Shown here: positions 19,825 to 34,105 of the stretch, piece by piece
How the letters are laid out: each line of letters opens with the position of its first letter
Numbering within the stretch: position 1 is the first letter of the stretch
Assembly: GCA_037179335.1 (NCBI GenBank)
Contig: JAKZHN010000008.1
Coordinates: 1,302,001 to 1,366,000 of the forward strand
Source: Cyclaneusma minus
Taxonomy: Eukaryota; Ascomycota; Leotiomycetes; Marthamycetales; Marthamycetaceae
Direction: 5' to 3'
Length of the DNA stretch: 64,000 nucleotides
Notes under the pieces: generated by a model
Databases searched by the model: none
The model's input: the letters and a program-made list of their open reading frames with translations, nothing else
What the model was told of the DNA's origin: nothing
Translations under genes and position numbers: made by a program

Positions 19825-22800
19825 ATTTATAAGCTTTTTTTATTAGCTAATTTAATTTAAATTCCTTTAAAATAATTATAGCCTATTATTTTGCAAAAGA
19901 ACGGCAGCCTAAAAATTACGCAAATCCCAAATCTATTCCAAACCCAATTCTAAACCTTGCGCACCCTTACCCCAAACCCTATAATTTAATAAATCCTGCA
20001 ATCCTTAAGCCAAAAGTTTTGCGCTATATCTCTTATATCTATTATAATTGCTGCAAATGCAATAGCTAAGCAATTTAAAATTATAGGATTTTTATATTTT
20101 AAAACCGCCTCTAAATATTTTACCGGTAAAAAAATAAAATAATATTAATTTCAACGCCGCTTTCTTTTAAAAAACTCCTTATTAATTTTATAATTTAAAA
20201 CTATACCCATTTAAAAACCCTTTTGCACAATATTAATAAGATTATAAATAATTTATTTAGCTAATTCAATAGCAATAAAAAAAGATTAATATATATATAG
20301 TTAAAATTATTAAATGTTAAAATTAGCTTATCAATATTAAAGCAATTTTTTTTATTTTTTTTTAGCTATTTGCGCCGCTATGCCAAAAATCCTGAAAATT
20401 TTACCAAAAAGATTTTTTTTAAAGAGTTAAAAGAAATTTTTAATTTAAAAATCGGAATTGCGCCGCGCTTTTTAAATTAATAATACCATCTATAATAACA
20501 ATTATAGATAAATTTAATTTATGGCCAAAATAATTAAAGACAAAGCTATATACCAATATTATATAAACTTTAAAGAATTATTATATATTTAATTTTTTTT
20601 AAATAGCCTTGAAAAAATATAGAAGCTTTATATAATGCCTTAATAAAAACCTATATTATTTTAAACAAATAGAAAAAAGCTAAAAAAGCTTTAAAAACGC
20701 TAAAAATAAAGAAATTAAAGCTTTGCTGCATTTTATTTTAAATTTAAATTTAAGGTATAATTGGCTAATTAATTTAATAAAATAAAAATTATATAACTAT
20801 ATAATAAAATTTTCAATATTTTAGCTAATTATATTAAATATATTTAAAAAAAGAATTTGTGAATAATAAATATATTAAATGGGTAAAACGTTTTTAGCAT
20901 ATTAATAATTATATTAAAAAAAACTATATTAAAAAACTGTAAATTATAATTAGCAAAGCCTTTAAATTTAATAAATTAAAAGAAAAAGGCATCAATATTA
21001 ATAATAATTAATTTAAGGCTTTTATCCTAATTTCTGCAAATTAAATTTAAAAATAGTTTAATTAAAATAACCTTATAATTTTAAATATTATATCTATTGC
21101 TATTTGGATACTTTTTAAAGCCTAGCAATAAAAATATTATTATAAGCATAATTTTTGCTTTTATTGCAAATAATTAAAAAATTAAAGCCGGAAATACGTT
21201 AAAAGACTGGCCGCAAATGCCAAAAATATAGCTAATAGCTTTACTTTTGGCAATTAGTATAAAACAAACCAGCCTTAAAGCAAATACTTATTTATATTTA
21301 ATTTTAAAAATTCCAAATTCAAAAACAAAATAGGGCTAGCATTTGGCTATAATAAATAAAACAATTAGCTAAAAAAATATTTAAAAAAAATATTTTGCTA
21401 ATTCCAATTTTTCTTAATTTAAAAATTTAAAATATATTTTCCCTTTTTTTAAATTTGGCCAAAATAAATATCTTCAGCCGGGAAATAGCAATTCTTTAGC
21501 CTAAATTACAGCTGAAAAATATTAAAAAATATATTATTAATTAATATAGCACTTTTATAGCTTTAAAACCTATAAAATAAAACATTATTCCGCATTTGTT
21601 TTAGCAAAGCCTTATAATTAATACTGGTTATTTTTTTAAACAATATATAAATTTACTTATAAAAGCCTTAATTAATAGCAAATATTTTAGCATTGGTTCT
21701 ATTAATAAAAAACTTACCAAACTATATAATTTATTTTCATTAATTTTGTTTTAGCCTAGGCTATTAATTTTAGCTAATAAAAAACCTACTTTCCCGGTTA
21801 TTTAAATTTTAATGGCGAAAATCGCTATTTTTTTAAAAAAAAATATAGGCCTTTTTTTTAATTTTTCAAAATAATATTAATTATTTTTGGATTTTTATAG
21901 CTGGAAATTTATAATTTAATTATTGATTAAATTAAAAAAAAATATTAAAGTCAAAAATATTATACTAAAAAATATTTTCCAAACGGCTATTATTTAGCAT
22001 TAATATATTTTTTTATAATATTTTATTAAAAACATCCAAAAAAATCCAATTTTTAAAATACTATTTTTTATATTTTCTAAATTAATATTTTCTATATTTA
22101 TATTTATATTTTATTTATCATACAAAATGATAAAAAAAAGCTAATATATTTAAAAAAAAGCACCCTTTTTAAAATTAACTAAATGTTTATATTATAAAAA
22201 ACAAATCCGAATTTAAATGGATTTAAAATCAAGGCCTATATAATACGCAATAATTTTTCCAAATTCTGATACCCTACCAAAAGAATAATAAATAAAATCC
22301 ATATTATTACCAAAAGAATAGGAAAGGCAGTATTCCTGCTATTAATACCTTTATTTATGCTTTTTAACTGATATTAAAAATCTATTAATTTAAGCTAAAT
22401 ATGAAAAATATTAAAATAAATGCTATAATTAATTTTATTATATTTGTTCGCCAAAAAAATCCAATATGTAAAAATTATTTGAAAAAAGATTAAAGAATAT
22501 TTTAAAATTAAAAAAATCGCGCATTCGGTAGAAAAAACTTTTAAAATTACCAAATTTAATATAAAAGAATATTTTTATAGGCCAGAAATATTTAAATAAA
22601 TTATGCCTTTTATTTTCACCCGCTTATAATAATCTTTTAGCCTTTAATTAGTTTAGGCAAAAAATCTATAATTTTTAAAATATATATAAACTAAACTAAA
22701 TTATAGAAAATAACTATTGCTAAATTTATAAAAAAAAAGCCTCGCTTAAGCAATAATAAAATTTAAAATAAGCTTTTTAAATGGCTTTATAATATATTAA

Positions 22801-25800
22801 ATGCCTTTTTTTTGTAAAAAAGCCAATAAAGTATTTCTTAAGCAATTATAAAATTATAATATTAAATTGTTATTTAATATAAAACCATTATATAATAAAA
22901 CTTAGCCTTTTTTATTAAAAGAAATACACTAAAAATAGCTTAATAAGCAATTTTTTTATAAATTTATTTAAAAATTAAAATCCAAATGCGCTATATTGCT
23001 AATATTAGCCGCTAAATTATAAAAAAAAAAAAAACTACCGTTAAAAATTATTATTCCCTGCCATTAATTAGAAAAAACTTAAATGCTATATATAAAGCTA
23101 AAACTTATATTAAGCTTAATATTATTGCAGCATTTAATAAATAATTAATAATAAAAAATAAAAAATAAAAAACAGCATTTATTACCCGCTTTAAATTTTT
23201 AAATTATTAATTATGCCTTTTAAATTTTATAATATTTCAGCTTTGTTTTAATATTATGTTAATAATGTTTTATTTACTTTATTAAATAAGATATATATAA
23301 TTTATTTGAATAATTTAAAAAAAGATTAAAAACTAGATTCGGAAAATAATCCGCCGCTTAAAAAATACCGGTTTTTAAATTAATATTTTTAAATATAAAT
23401 TTAAAATTATTTGTATTAAATATTTAGGCTTTTATATTATACCAAACGACATAAAAATAAACTCAAATAAAATATTTACTATTATAATTTAAAAACCACC
23501 AATTTTTAATCGAAATTCCAGAAATTTATAAAATTTATCCAGATTTTTTTCTAAAATAACTAAGCCATTAAATAATCTAATTAAAAGAAAATTAAAAATT
23601 AAAAAAAGGCTTAATAAAATGCTTTTAATAAATTTAAATAGGCATTTATTTTTAGCCCCAATTCTGCCTTTTTTTAACTAGAATAAACGAATAATTTTAA
23701 AAACGGACGCTTTAAATTACGCTTTAAAAAAAGTGCTTTTTTAATATAAAAATAATGGGATTTTCCGATTCGTAATTTATTTTTATAAAATTTATAATAA
23801 GGGATTTTTGGCTATTATTAAATACTTAAAACAATAAAAATCGAAAATTTAAAAACTATTGAAAAAGATTTAAATTTAAATTAATTATGATAATTTAAAG
23901 TATTTTATAATAATTAAATAGCTAAATTAAAAATAAATTTATTGTTTTAAAAAAATTTCTAGCTTTAATTTTAAAATTATTTATAAATTAAAATCCTAGG
24001 CAATAAAGCTAAATATATTAAGCAGGCTTTTAAAAACCCAATTCTAATATATTAAAAATAAAAAATTCTAATATAAAGTAAGAATACTAAAATTAAAATT
24101 AAAATTTTTATTTAAAGCATTAAAAAATCTAATAACGGATTTAAAAAAAAACAGCTTGCTTTAATATTAATTTTAAAATTAAAATTAAAATTAAAAAAAC
24201 CAATTAAAAAGATTATTAAAATAATATATAAAAAAATAAAAATTATGATATTGGCATTAATAGCCCTAGAAAATAGAAAATAAAGAATTTGGCCAAAAAA
24301 CTTGCATTAGATTTTTAAAAAATAAATAAATTATATTAAAAAACCTAACAAACGCAAATCAAATATAACTATTCCCTAATACCCCTAATTTGGCAATTTA
24401 AATTGTTCATAGGCATTATTTTATAGTTATAGCTAAATATTTAAAAAGGGTTAAAATTTTAATAAATATTAATCAATATTATTAATAGCCCAAAATATTT
24501 TAAAATATTGCAAAATATATTGAAAAATATAAATTTTATAATAAAATTAAATTTTTCAGGCTATTATTATCCGGACTTTTATAATTCTTACCGGTTCCTT
24601 TTAGGGCTTAATTAAATATTTTAATAAATTATATTATACCATTGCCTAAATGCATTAAAAATAGCTATAGCTACTAATATATTATTATAATAATATACAA
24701 ATTTACCAAAATACGCTTTTTTTATTATTATTATAGGCCTTAAAATTAAAAAGCTTGCAAAAGCCTTTATTAATAAAATTTATTATTTTTATAGCATTTT
24801 CAATAATATTATTTTAAACAAAAAAAACCTAATTTAGTTTTTAATTTTAAAAGCACCTATTTAAAAGGCTAAAAGTCGAATTAAAACCATTATTTTTTTA
24901 TTTCAAAATAAACGCATAAATTAAACAGTTTAATATTTATTTAAAATAATATTTAAAAAGCATTATAATTTTTGCCTAAAATAATTGGGTAAATTAGCTA
25001 TTATTAATAGAATTTGCTTTTAATAATTAAATATTTAAAATTACGGAAATGATGTTATTTTTTGCTAATTACGAATTTTATTCGCAAATAAATATAAAGC
25101 TATTTTAGCCCTGTCTTTTAAATATAATTTTAATTTAAAAATGACTTTTTTATAAAACCAAGATTATTACAAATTATATAAAATAAATTTTTATTTAATT
25201 TAAAATGCTGGCTTAATAATTAATTAACCATTATAAATAAAATGCAAATATTTACCGTTTGAAAGCCCCGGCTTTTAAAATGAGCCAATATATTTATATT
25301 AATATTAAAAATACAAAACTCAACCGTTTTATAAAAAGAAATAGGCCGGGCTATAAAAAATATTTAAAATATATAAATAAGCATAATTTCTATTTTTTTT
25401 TAATAATGTAAAATACTTTTTTATATTTTATATATATTTTTTTTAAATTAAAGCCAAAATCAAAAAATCAAAATCAAAATAAAACTAATAAGCTGAAAAG
25501 CAAAAATATTAAAAACAAAATACTAAAAAAAGAAATATAAAAAATTATTAAAAAATAGAAATTTAATAGCGTTTTAAATATTTATAATTCAAATATCCGC
25601 CTAAATTAGGGCTTGATATATTATATTAAATAAATAAATTATAAATTAAGCTAGTAATCAAAAACAGATTTTTAAAGCTTTAAAAAATATTTATAAAAAT
25701 AATATTAAAATTACCTAAATAAATTAAAATTTCTAGGCTTTTTTATTAAATAGGCCTTGCAATATAGCAAAAGCATATTATAGCCAACCGCTATAATATA

Positions 25801-26052
25801 AGGGATCGACCTAGCACAAAATTCTAACCAATCTATAATTGCATTTAAAAAAAAGGCCTAAAAGAATCGCCGTATAAATAGCAAAAATAAACATAGCTAT
25901 CCTAAATAAAAGAGGACGGCCTAAAAAGGGCATAATTTTAAGCATTTTAAAAAAAGGATAATTAGTTTTATAAAGCCTATTAATTATAATTAAAAAATAC
26001 TAAGAAACTTTTAACGCTATTTAGAATAAATAGCAATTTGATTGAAAAAAAC

Positions 26053-26277
26053 TATTATAATACTAATCTTAAATGCTTTAGGCATATACCCCGGGCACGC
26101 GCCACACGTCACGCGCCCCAAACCCTTAGCCTTTAGCCTCATATACCAAACACGTGCTCTTAGCGCTCTACGCTAGCCTGCAAGACCCTTAAAATCCTAT
26201 AGGGTTGGAGATTTCCGTCTCCAGCTGATAACGTCGCTTTACCCTCACCCCTGCTTTGCCTTTAAGCTGCCGTGATA
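26053..26277 (+). repeat. 3' LTR of Gypsy-A
   Basis: A 225-bp copy. It keeps more G and C than the 5' LTR, for example GGAGATTTCCGTCTCCAGC near 26206-26224. It ends CCGTGATA directly before the TTAAC duplication. Confidence 0.85.
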
Positions 26278-26329
26278 TTAACAATCTTTTAAATAAATTA
26301 ATTTAAAACAATTTAAAAATTAAAATTAT

Positions 26330-26728
26330 TTGCAAATTGAAATATTTATAGCTTTTCTTTTAGCAATAACCATTTTTTTTGCAAACTTTTTTATTAATCT
26401 TTATTTTTACTATTGCCAAGCTCTATTGCATTTACAATATATAGGGCTATTTTGGCAAAAGAAAATTAAAAATATTATAAATTGCGCTGGCATAGATTTT
26501 AATTACGCAATAATGGAAAAAATTATTAAATTTTATTATAACTGCCAAATATCCAATGATTTTTTAAACAAATTTAAATTAAAGCTTTTTAATAATTTGA
26601 ATTTCAATTATAAAATTATAATAAATATTATTATTATTAATAGCTATAACATGCTTTATATTATCAATTTTGCAATTGGCTATCAAATTGCAAAATTTCA
26701 GCCTTTTAAAATTATTAAAAATATTTAG
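26330..26728 (+). pseudogene. Copia integrase fragment (zinc-binding region and start of catalytic core)
   Basis: A 132-codon frame without a stop in DNA that is otherwise full of stops. It reads as a heavily substituted integrase: LLHLQYIGLFW corresponds to the LHRRFGH zinc-finger start. CAGIDFNYAIMEKIIKFYYNCQ corresponds to the CxxC half of the finger, and DFNYKIIINI with MLYIINFAIGYQIAKF corresponds to the core segment normally read as D-x-x-Y...VLHVVDxATxFQAARF. Acidic and Gly residues have drifted to Asn/Lys and Lys/Asn, consistent with G-to-A change. The first core Asp therefore looks lost. It stops exactly at the Gypsy-B target GAAAG (26728-26732). Not a host gene and not expected to be active. 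Confidence 0.8.
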
Positions 26729-26732
26729 AAAG

Positions 26733-26958
26733 TGTTAAACGGGGCCGAGGAGGGCGCCCTGCGGGCACCCTATAAGGCACGTGCGCTAAAACTGCATAAA
26801 AGATAAGCATTGCTTATTAAAAAAGCTAAGCAAGGCTTTTAGCGCATAATATTTAAACGCTGCTACTTTTATTTAAAAAAAACAGCGGCTATTTTTTATA
26901 ATTAAAATATATATATAATATATTTTTATTTACCAATTTATTTTTAATTATTATAATA
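26733..26958 (+). repeat. 5' LTR of Gypsy-B
   Basis: A 226-bp copy. Its first 55 bp stay GC-rich (GGGGCCGAGGAGGGCGCCCTG), sharply different from the rest of the element, and it is the least mutated of the three LTR copies there. Same length as the solo LTR at 13297-13522. Confidence 0.87.
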
Positions 26959-29900
26959 AAATAGCCGCTTTTATTTTAAAAAATAATAATTTGGCAAAAT
27001 AATAATTACTTAATTTATTAGCTATAAATCCAAGAATAATCCTATTTATAAAAAATTTGTTAAAATATTTAAAAACCAATTTCGCTTAATTTTAAAAAAG
27101 ATTAATATTGGCAGCAATATTAAGAAAATTTATATATCAAATTAAAAAACCGCGTTTAATAAAATCAATAATGTATTTATTAATAATATCAATAAAAGCG
27201 CTGCTAATATTAATAATTAAAAATAGTCTAAAAGCCTTTTTGCTTTAAATTAAAAATTGTTTAATAGTCCTTTTTAATTAAATAGACAAGCTCTAGCTAA
27301 AAACCAAAGCAATTTAATTAAAGGCCAAAACGGCCCAATTAAAAATACAAATACGCCGCGCAAAAGCAGAATTAATTAAATTTCCATTTCCGCTTTCGCT
27401 TTAAATTTAATTCAAAATTAATTTAATTTAAATTTAAATAATTTTGCAGCTATTTAATAACTTATTTAAAAATTTGAAGCTAAAACAAATTGCAAAATTG
27501 CAAGCTAAAATTTTTATTTTTATTTGCAAATACAGTTTATTTGGCTTAAATTTTAATAATAATTAATTAATTGCCAAAAGAAATTATATATTTAAAAATC
27601 CCCGCATGCTAGATATTAAGCTATATTATATATATAATATATATAAATATTATAAATAATTTAATTGCCTATAAAATTATTTTGATATATAATTTTTAAT
27701 TTTCCTTTTCAAAAATAATATAATTTGTATTTATTATGCTTTAATTGTATAGCAATATTATTAAAAAAAAGCAATAAATACAAAGCAATAGCGTATATTA
27801 TATATATTAAATCAATTTGTTAAAAAAAATTAAAAGAAAAATTAAACAAAAATCTATTGCAATATAAGAATCTTGTTTTTTTATATAAAAATATATTTTT
27901 TATATTTTTTAACAATTAAGTTATTTTTAAATTTCGCAATAATATTAAATAAAACTTTATATTTTAATAAAAGAATTAATTATAAATTAATATATAATAT
28001 ATATTTAATACAATTGAAAATATCAAATGCAAATATATATTTAATTTTTAATTCAAAATTCAAAATATATTGAATATAAATAATTTTAAAGAATGTTATA
28101 ATAATTATATTAAATTATGAAATCCGTATAATATTTTAAATAATAATATAATTAAAATTAATACTGGTTTTTTTTTATATTTTAATTATAATCTTAATAA
28201 TTATAATTTATTTAATTGCATTTATAAAAAATATATATATTAAAATTATTAAAAATCTAAATATAAAATTTGCAAATACAAATAATTTAGCAATAAAATA
28301 TATCTTCCAAATAGCAATAGCTTTAGCGGCTATAAAAGAAAACCCAATTACATAAAAATAGCTTTAATTATAATTAAAATTATAATAATTATAATTAAAA
28401 TAAATATAATTAAAATCCCTTTATAAAAATTGCAAATAAAATCCCTAATTTTGTAAATTACAAATATAAGTAGAATAATTAAAAGAAATTTGCTAATAAT
28501 TATTTAATTTAATAATTTCCCTATAACGCAAAAGTATATAATAATTAATTGCTTAATTGCAATTACTATTTAAAATATAATTTCCGCTTTCGCTTTTATT
28601 AATAATAAATTAAATGGAAATTTTATACTATTAATATTTGCAAAGAAATAAAAATAAATTAACGTATATACGCAATATATATAAATTTGCTTTTTTAATA
28701 GAAATAAAATAAAAATTAAACAATATTGTAAAATTTTTATTAAAATTTTTAATAATAAAAGCAATATAAAAAACCAAAATATTAAAATATATAAAATATT
28801 TGCATATTTATATAATTTGCTTTTAAATATATCTTGATTCAAATAAGCAAATAATAAATATTATAATTAAGCTAAATTCAGCTTTATTTATAAATGCCAA
28901 ATTAAATATAAAGTTATTATTTAAAATAAATTAAAAAGATTAAAAAAGCTAAATATAATAAATAGAAATATATAAGAATTAAAAATATAATATTAAATTG
29001 TATAAAATAGTATTTAGGAAAATAAATCAAAAATTTGTTTTATAACAAATACCGCAAATTTAAATAAAAACCTTATTATATATATATTAAGCAAAGTATT
29101 AAAATTCTAGTAAAATAAAATAAAATTTTAATATATTAAAATTCTAAATCACCAAATATTAAAAATACCCGTAAAAAGTATATAGCAAAATTAAAATTAA
29201 AAATTAAAATTAAAAAAGTTAAAAAGAGTTAATTATTTTAATAATACTTTTAATATAAAAACAATTAATATACTATTTGTATATTTGAATTGGAATTATT
29301 TTATAAAAACCAAAATAATTTATTTTATTAATTTATTTATAAACTATTTAAAAAATAGCTAATTACGCTAAAAGAATAGTTTAATAATATATTAGCAAAA
29401 CGTTGAATTTGCAAATTAAAAAACCTAGTAAAGAAATTCATATTATTTGTATTAAAACAAACAATAATTTGCATTTATATATTAATTATAAAGAATTAAA
29501 TAATATTATTATTAAACATTGCTGCCTATTTCTTTTTAATTAATAAATTTATATAAATAAAGCGTTTAAAAAAATATAATAATTTGTTTTAATGATATTT
29601 TAATTTATATAAAAACTCCTAGCAAATATAATAAGCATATAAAAGCCATATTTAAAAGATTATAAAAGCATTTTTTTATAAAAAAAAAGCAAATGCAAAT
29701 TTAAAATAAATAAAATTTTATTTTGAAATTTTATATATATATAAAGCCGGAACAAATATATATTATTTAAAAATAATTTAATTTTTAAAATAACTTATTT
29801 TAAAATATAGCAGGATTATATTATTTATAATTAATTTATTTATTAATAATATAAATAATAATAATAAAGCCTATTTAAATAGTTTTTAAAAGCGCAAAAA

Positions 29901-32900
29901 GCTTTTTAATATATTAAAAACAAATTTGCAAAAAAACTAATATTGCAATATTTTAATTTTATAAAATATTTGCAAATTATATATAACATTTTTAAATTTG
30001 CAATATTAGAAATTTTAGAATTATTTAAAAAGTTAAAAAGTCCAATATAATATTATTAGTATTTAATAGCTTTTTAATTTCGCAAATTAATAAATATAAA
30101 ATTAATATATTTAATATATAATATTAAATTGCTTGCAATTATAAAAGAATTTTAGCGTTAAAACAAATTATTAAAAACACGCATTAAAAAATTTAAATAT
30201 TTTTAAATTATAATAATTTACGCTATTTTTTAAATGCAAAGAAGTTTAATAAATATTAAATAAAATAAATTATAAAATTAAAACTTTATAATTCTAATAT
30301 TAAATATATTATAAAAATCAAAAACCCCGCTAACTTTTTATTTTATAAGCCAAATTATAAAAAAAATAGCAAAACATATTTAATTTTTTTTAATTATTAA
30401 TATTGCAATAAAGATTTTGCTATTTATTTAATTATATATTAAATATATAATTTTTAAAAATTATAGCTATTTTTATAAATATATCAATTATATTTTAATT
30501 AAAATTATTAAATTGGAAAATTAGTATTGCATATTTTATTTATATATTATAAATATAAATTTCCAAATAAAGAACTGCATTTTATTTAAATTATAAAAGT
30601 CAAAGAATCAAAATAGTTAAAGCAAGTTTTATAAGTATTTTAAAAAAATTTAAAACAAATATATAAAGCCAATTTATATTGCGCAAAAATAAATAATAGC
30701 AATTTAAAAGTAATATATTATATAAAGAAAAATGTTTTGCGGCAAATATATTATTCAATATATCTTTATATATTTATTATAATAGCAAATTAATAAGCTA
30801 TTTTAAAATAAATTAATTATCCATTTTAATTTATCATAAATATTATTGGCCAAATATAAAAGCCAAAATATAAAATTATATATATAATTACTATATTTGC
30901 TAGCAAAATAAAATTTGCCAATATATATTTTATAATTAGCTATAATTTTTGCTTTTAATTAATAAATTATAAATATAATTATTATAAGATTTTATTATAA
31001 ATATATTAAAATTATAATATATAAGCAAAATATATAATATTATTTTAATAATAATAAATTATTATATTAAAATTGCGCAATTTATATATATAATTAAAAA
31101 CATTAAAATATACTTTCTAATAAAATTACTTTTTAATAAAATTGTTTATTTTATATTTTTTTTAAAAAACTTATTATATTTAATTATAGCTTTATATTTA
31201 TTAGTATATTATAAAAAGCCTTTTATTATAAATTCTATATAATATACAAATATAGCATTGTATTTTATTTACAAATATATAAATAAATAAAGCAAATTTA
31301 AAAAAATTAAAAAAATTATATATAATATTGCTATAATAATAATAATAAAATAATTTAATTAATTTAATTAATTTAATTACTTATAGCAAAATTCGCCTAT
31401 AATAATATAAAGCAAAAACAAATCTTTTATTTTTATAATATATAAATATTATTTGCAATTTCTTTTTTATATAATTTATAAAAATCAAAATATTTAATAC
31501 AAAAAAGCAAAAGAAAAAATATAATATAATGAATATATATTATTGTAAAAACTAAAAAATTACTATTACTAAATATATAAAAAAATATATAAAACATATA
31601 TATAAAAATGCAAAATTTTAAATTTTAATAAAAAGGATTAAATTATTTTATTGATTAAAATTAAAATTAAAATCGGAAAACTAGTAAAATAATATATCAT
31701 TCTTTTTCTATTATTAAAAAAATAAAAATCCAAATCTATTGCTTAAATTCTTTATTTAAATTTTAATTAAAATAATTATATAATATTTTTTACATTAGCT
31801 TTTTAAAACCCGCTAAAATATTTTAAAATATTATATATAAATTATATTTTGCAAATTTTTAAATTTTTAAAAATAATTAAAAATTAAAAATCAAGAAAAC
31901 TATAATATATATATAAAACAAACCAATTAATTTATGTTTTGTATATATTAAGAAAATTAAAATCGAAATCAAAACCAAATATTGGCTTAAAAGATTTTAC
32001 ATTTTTTTTAATAATTTTGAACAAATTTATTTAAAAAACATTAAAATTAAATTATAACAATAATTAAAAAAAATAAAAAAAACGCAAATTTTAAAACAAA
32101 ATATTAAAAAGCCAGCTCCAGCTTTATATTTAAATAAAAGACGCCTAATTATATATAATATTAAACAAAAGCAAAAATAAGAATATTTAAAATATAAAAA
32201 CATAAATTTAATTATTTTTTATATTTTAAATCAAATTAATTTAAATTACATTTTATAAAAAACTCAAATTAAAAACTTAAAAATTAAATGATAAATTTAA
32301 TTTAATTAAAAATTATAAAATGCGCAAATAAAAACTATAAATTCCATATATTAAACAATTTGATTAAAAATAAATATTATATAAAATAGATTTAATTAGC
32401 AAAATTAAAAAATCTATAATATTTCCAAGTCCTAATTTATATATATTAAATCTATAATTTCCATATTTTATATTATATTGCCAAACGCCCAATTTTTCCT
32501 TTTTATATTAAATAAAATATTATTAAAAGACGATTGAAATTATAATTTATTTATATTTTAATTGAATATTAAAAAAGAAAATGCTATATATATTAAAATA
32601 TAAATTATAAAAATAAATTTAATTAAAATTCCTATTATAATTATAATATTTTAAAAAATATTACATATTTTATATTTTTAAAAAATACAAATCTTAAAAC
32701 GAAAAAGAATCCCAATAGCTTTTATATTATTTTTTAATTTAATTAATTTATTATTATAATCGGTGTATTATTTTCAAAAAAGGCCTAGACTTTAATATAG
32801 TAATAATAATAAAATACAAAAATATTATAAATTATATTAAATAAAAAAATAGCGAAAATTTGCAAAATAATTAATTAATTAATAAAAGAAAAAAGAAAAT

Positions 32901-33889
32901 TATATAGCAAAAAGGCTTATAACTATTACAGTAATACTTATATTTAAAATCATTTATAATTTAATTATAAATATTAAAAATATTGCAAAAACAAAACATC
33001 TGCATATATTGAATATAAATACAAATTCAAAATATAAAAAGAAAATTTAATAAAAGCATAATTTAAATTCTGCAATAAAATCTCAAATTGAGCATTGCCA
33101 TTATTATAATTATAATTAAAATCTCTATTGCGCAGGGCTTGATTATTATTAATAAAGCTTCAAAATTTGCCAAAAAAATATTATTAAAAGCTATAATATT
33201 AAAATTAAAGAAAAGCAATGAAAAAAAATCCGGCAAAAAACTATATATTAAAAAACCTATATAAAAATAATAAAAAACAAGTTTAATAAGAATAGAAAAA
33301 CCTGCTTTGTATAAATAAAGCCTTTAAAAACTCCAAAATAATTGCTAAAACAAAACACTAAAATTAAAAAGAAAATTACTTTAAAAGAAAAAATTAAAAA
33401 AAGATTAAAAACGCAATTAAAAGTTAATATATTATTATTGCAAAAAGCATATAATACGCGCATTAAAAAGAATTAAAAATTAAAAAAACCCTAGAATTAA
33501 TTATTCAAAATAAATCGCCGCTATATTAATTTTTTAGCATTTGCAAAAAAAGCACGCATAAAATTTAAAATAATATATAAAGATTAATAAAAATAATAAA
33601 ATCCTGTTAAATTTTAATATAAAAAAATAAAACTTTAAAATAATCAAAATAATTAAATAAAAGCCTAAAATTAACCTAATAATAAATAATATAAATTATG
33701 TATTAAAATTAAAAATTTAGAAATTAAATAATAATAAATTTAAAAATAATTATTAATAATAGCAAATTAATAAAAGCCTATTAATATATACGGCTAAAAT
33801 AAAAAATTAATAATTAATAATTAAAATTAAATATTGGATTACCAAAAAGCGAAAATCCGTATTTAAAAGCTTTAGAGCCCAAAATTATA

Positions 33890-34100
33890 TATAAAAAAAT
33901 ATAAAGCTAAAAAAAGCGCTTTATAAATATTTTATAAAATATAAATATTAAAAATGCATAAACAAAACTAAGCAAAACTCCTAGCGTATAATATTTAAAC
34001 GCTACTATTTTTATTTAAAAAAAGCAGCGGCTATTTTTTATAGCTAAGGAATATATATAACGCATCCTTGTTTGCTAATTTATTTTTAACCATTATAATA
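33890..34100 (+). repeat. 3' LTR of Gypsy-B (5' border approximate)
   Basis: Matches the 5' LTR from the AGCTAAAAAAAGCGC stretch through TAATATTTAAACGC, CAGCGGCTATTTTTTATAGCTAAG and AATTTATTTTTAACCATTATAATA. The GC-rich start has been fully converted to AT, so its left border is only approximate. Confidence 0.8.
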
Positions 34101-34105
34101 GAAAG

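Larger units (their letters stand above)
19607..26277 (+). mobile_element. Gypsy-A: Ty3/Gypsy LTR retrotransposon, RIP-degraded
   Basis: Flanked by a perfect 5-bp duplication TTAAC (19602-19606 and 26278-26282); length 6671 bp. LTRs are 19607-19824 and 26053-26277. The left starts TGTTATAATACTG; the termini of the right LTR and the 3' end of the left now read TA where TG/CA is expected. Degraded plus-strand landmarks: a CCHC-like zinc knuckle (CFYCK at about 21156) in Gag; RT block MPFKFYNISALF, which corresponds to the family's MPFGLxNAPATF (about 23210); and an integrase core end (LGKLAIINRICF, corresponding to WxxLLPLAEFAYN) at about 24960. Stops sit at expected Gln/Trp codons. It is inserted in the Copia element upstream of its integrase. 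Confidence 0.87.
26733..34100 (+). mobile_element. Gypsy-B: Ty3/Gypsy LTR retrotransposon nested in the Copia integrase
   Basis: Perfect 5-bp duplication GAAAG (26728-26732 and 34101-34105); length 7368 bp. The 5' LTR (26733-26958) starts TGTTAAACGGGG and ends ATAATA; the 3' LTR ends at 34100. Plus-strand relics: the RT start (LYINYKELNNIIIKH, matching CVDYRELNxVTIKNRYPLP) at about 29470 and a second RT part (KSKCKF) at about 29690. They also include an integrase zinc-binding region (YHKYYWPNIKAKI and CQQNK) at about 30835-30915 and a late core block (LLIAKFAYNN) at about 31375. The RT segment between the first and second parts seems deleted. The most AT-rich part of the window. Confidence 0.85.

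Noticed and set aside
26330..26728. 132-codon frame as a novel host or membrane protein gene
   Set aside because: Residue patterns line up with Copia integrase on both sides of the Gypsy-B insertion; the hydrophobic look comes from AT-biased codons.
28570..28842. Minus-strand 90-codon hydrophobic frame within Gypsy-B
   Set aside because: All coding relics of Gypsy-B are on the plus strand; composition alone explains an Ile/Leu/Phe-rich reading.
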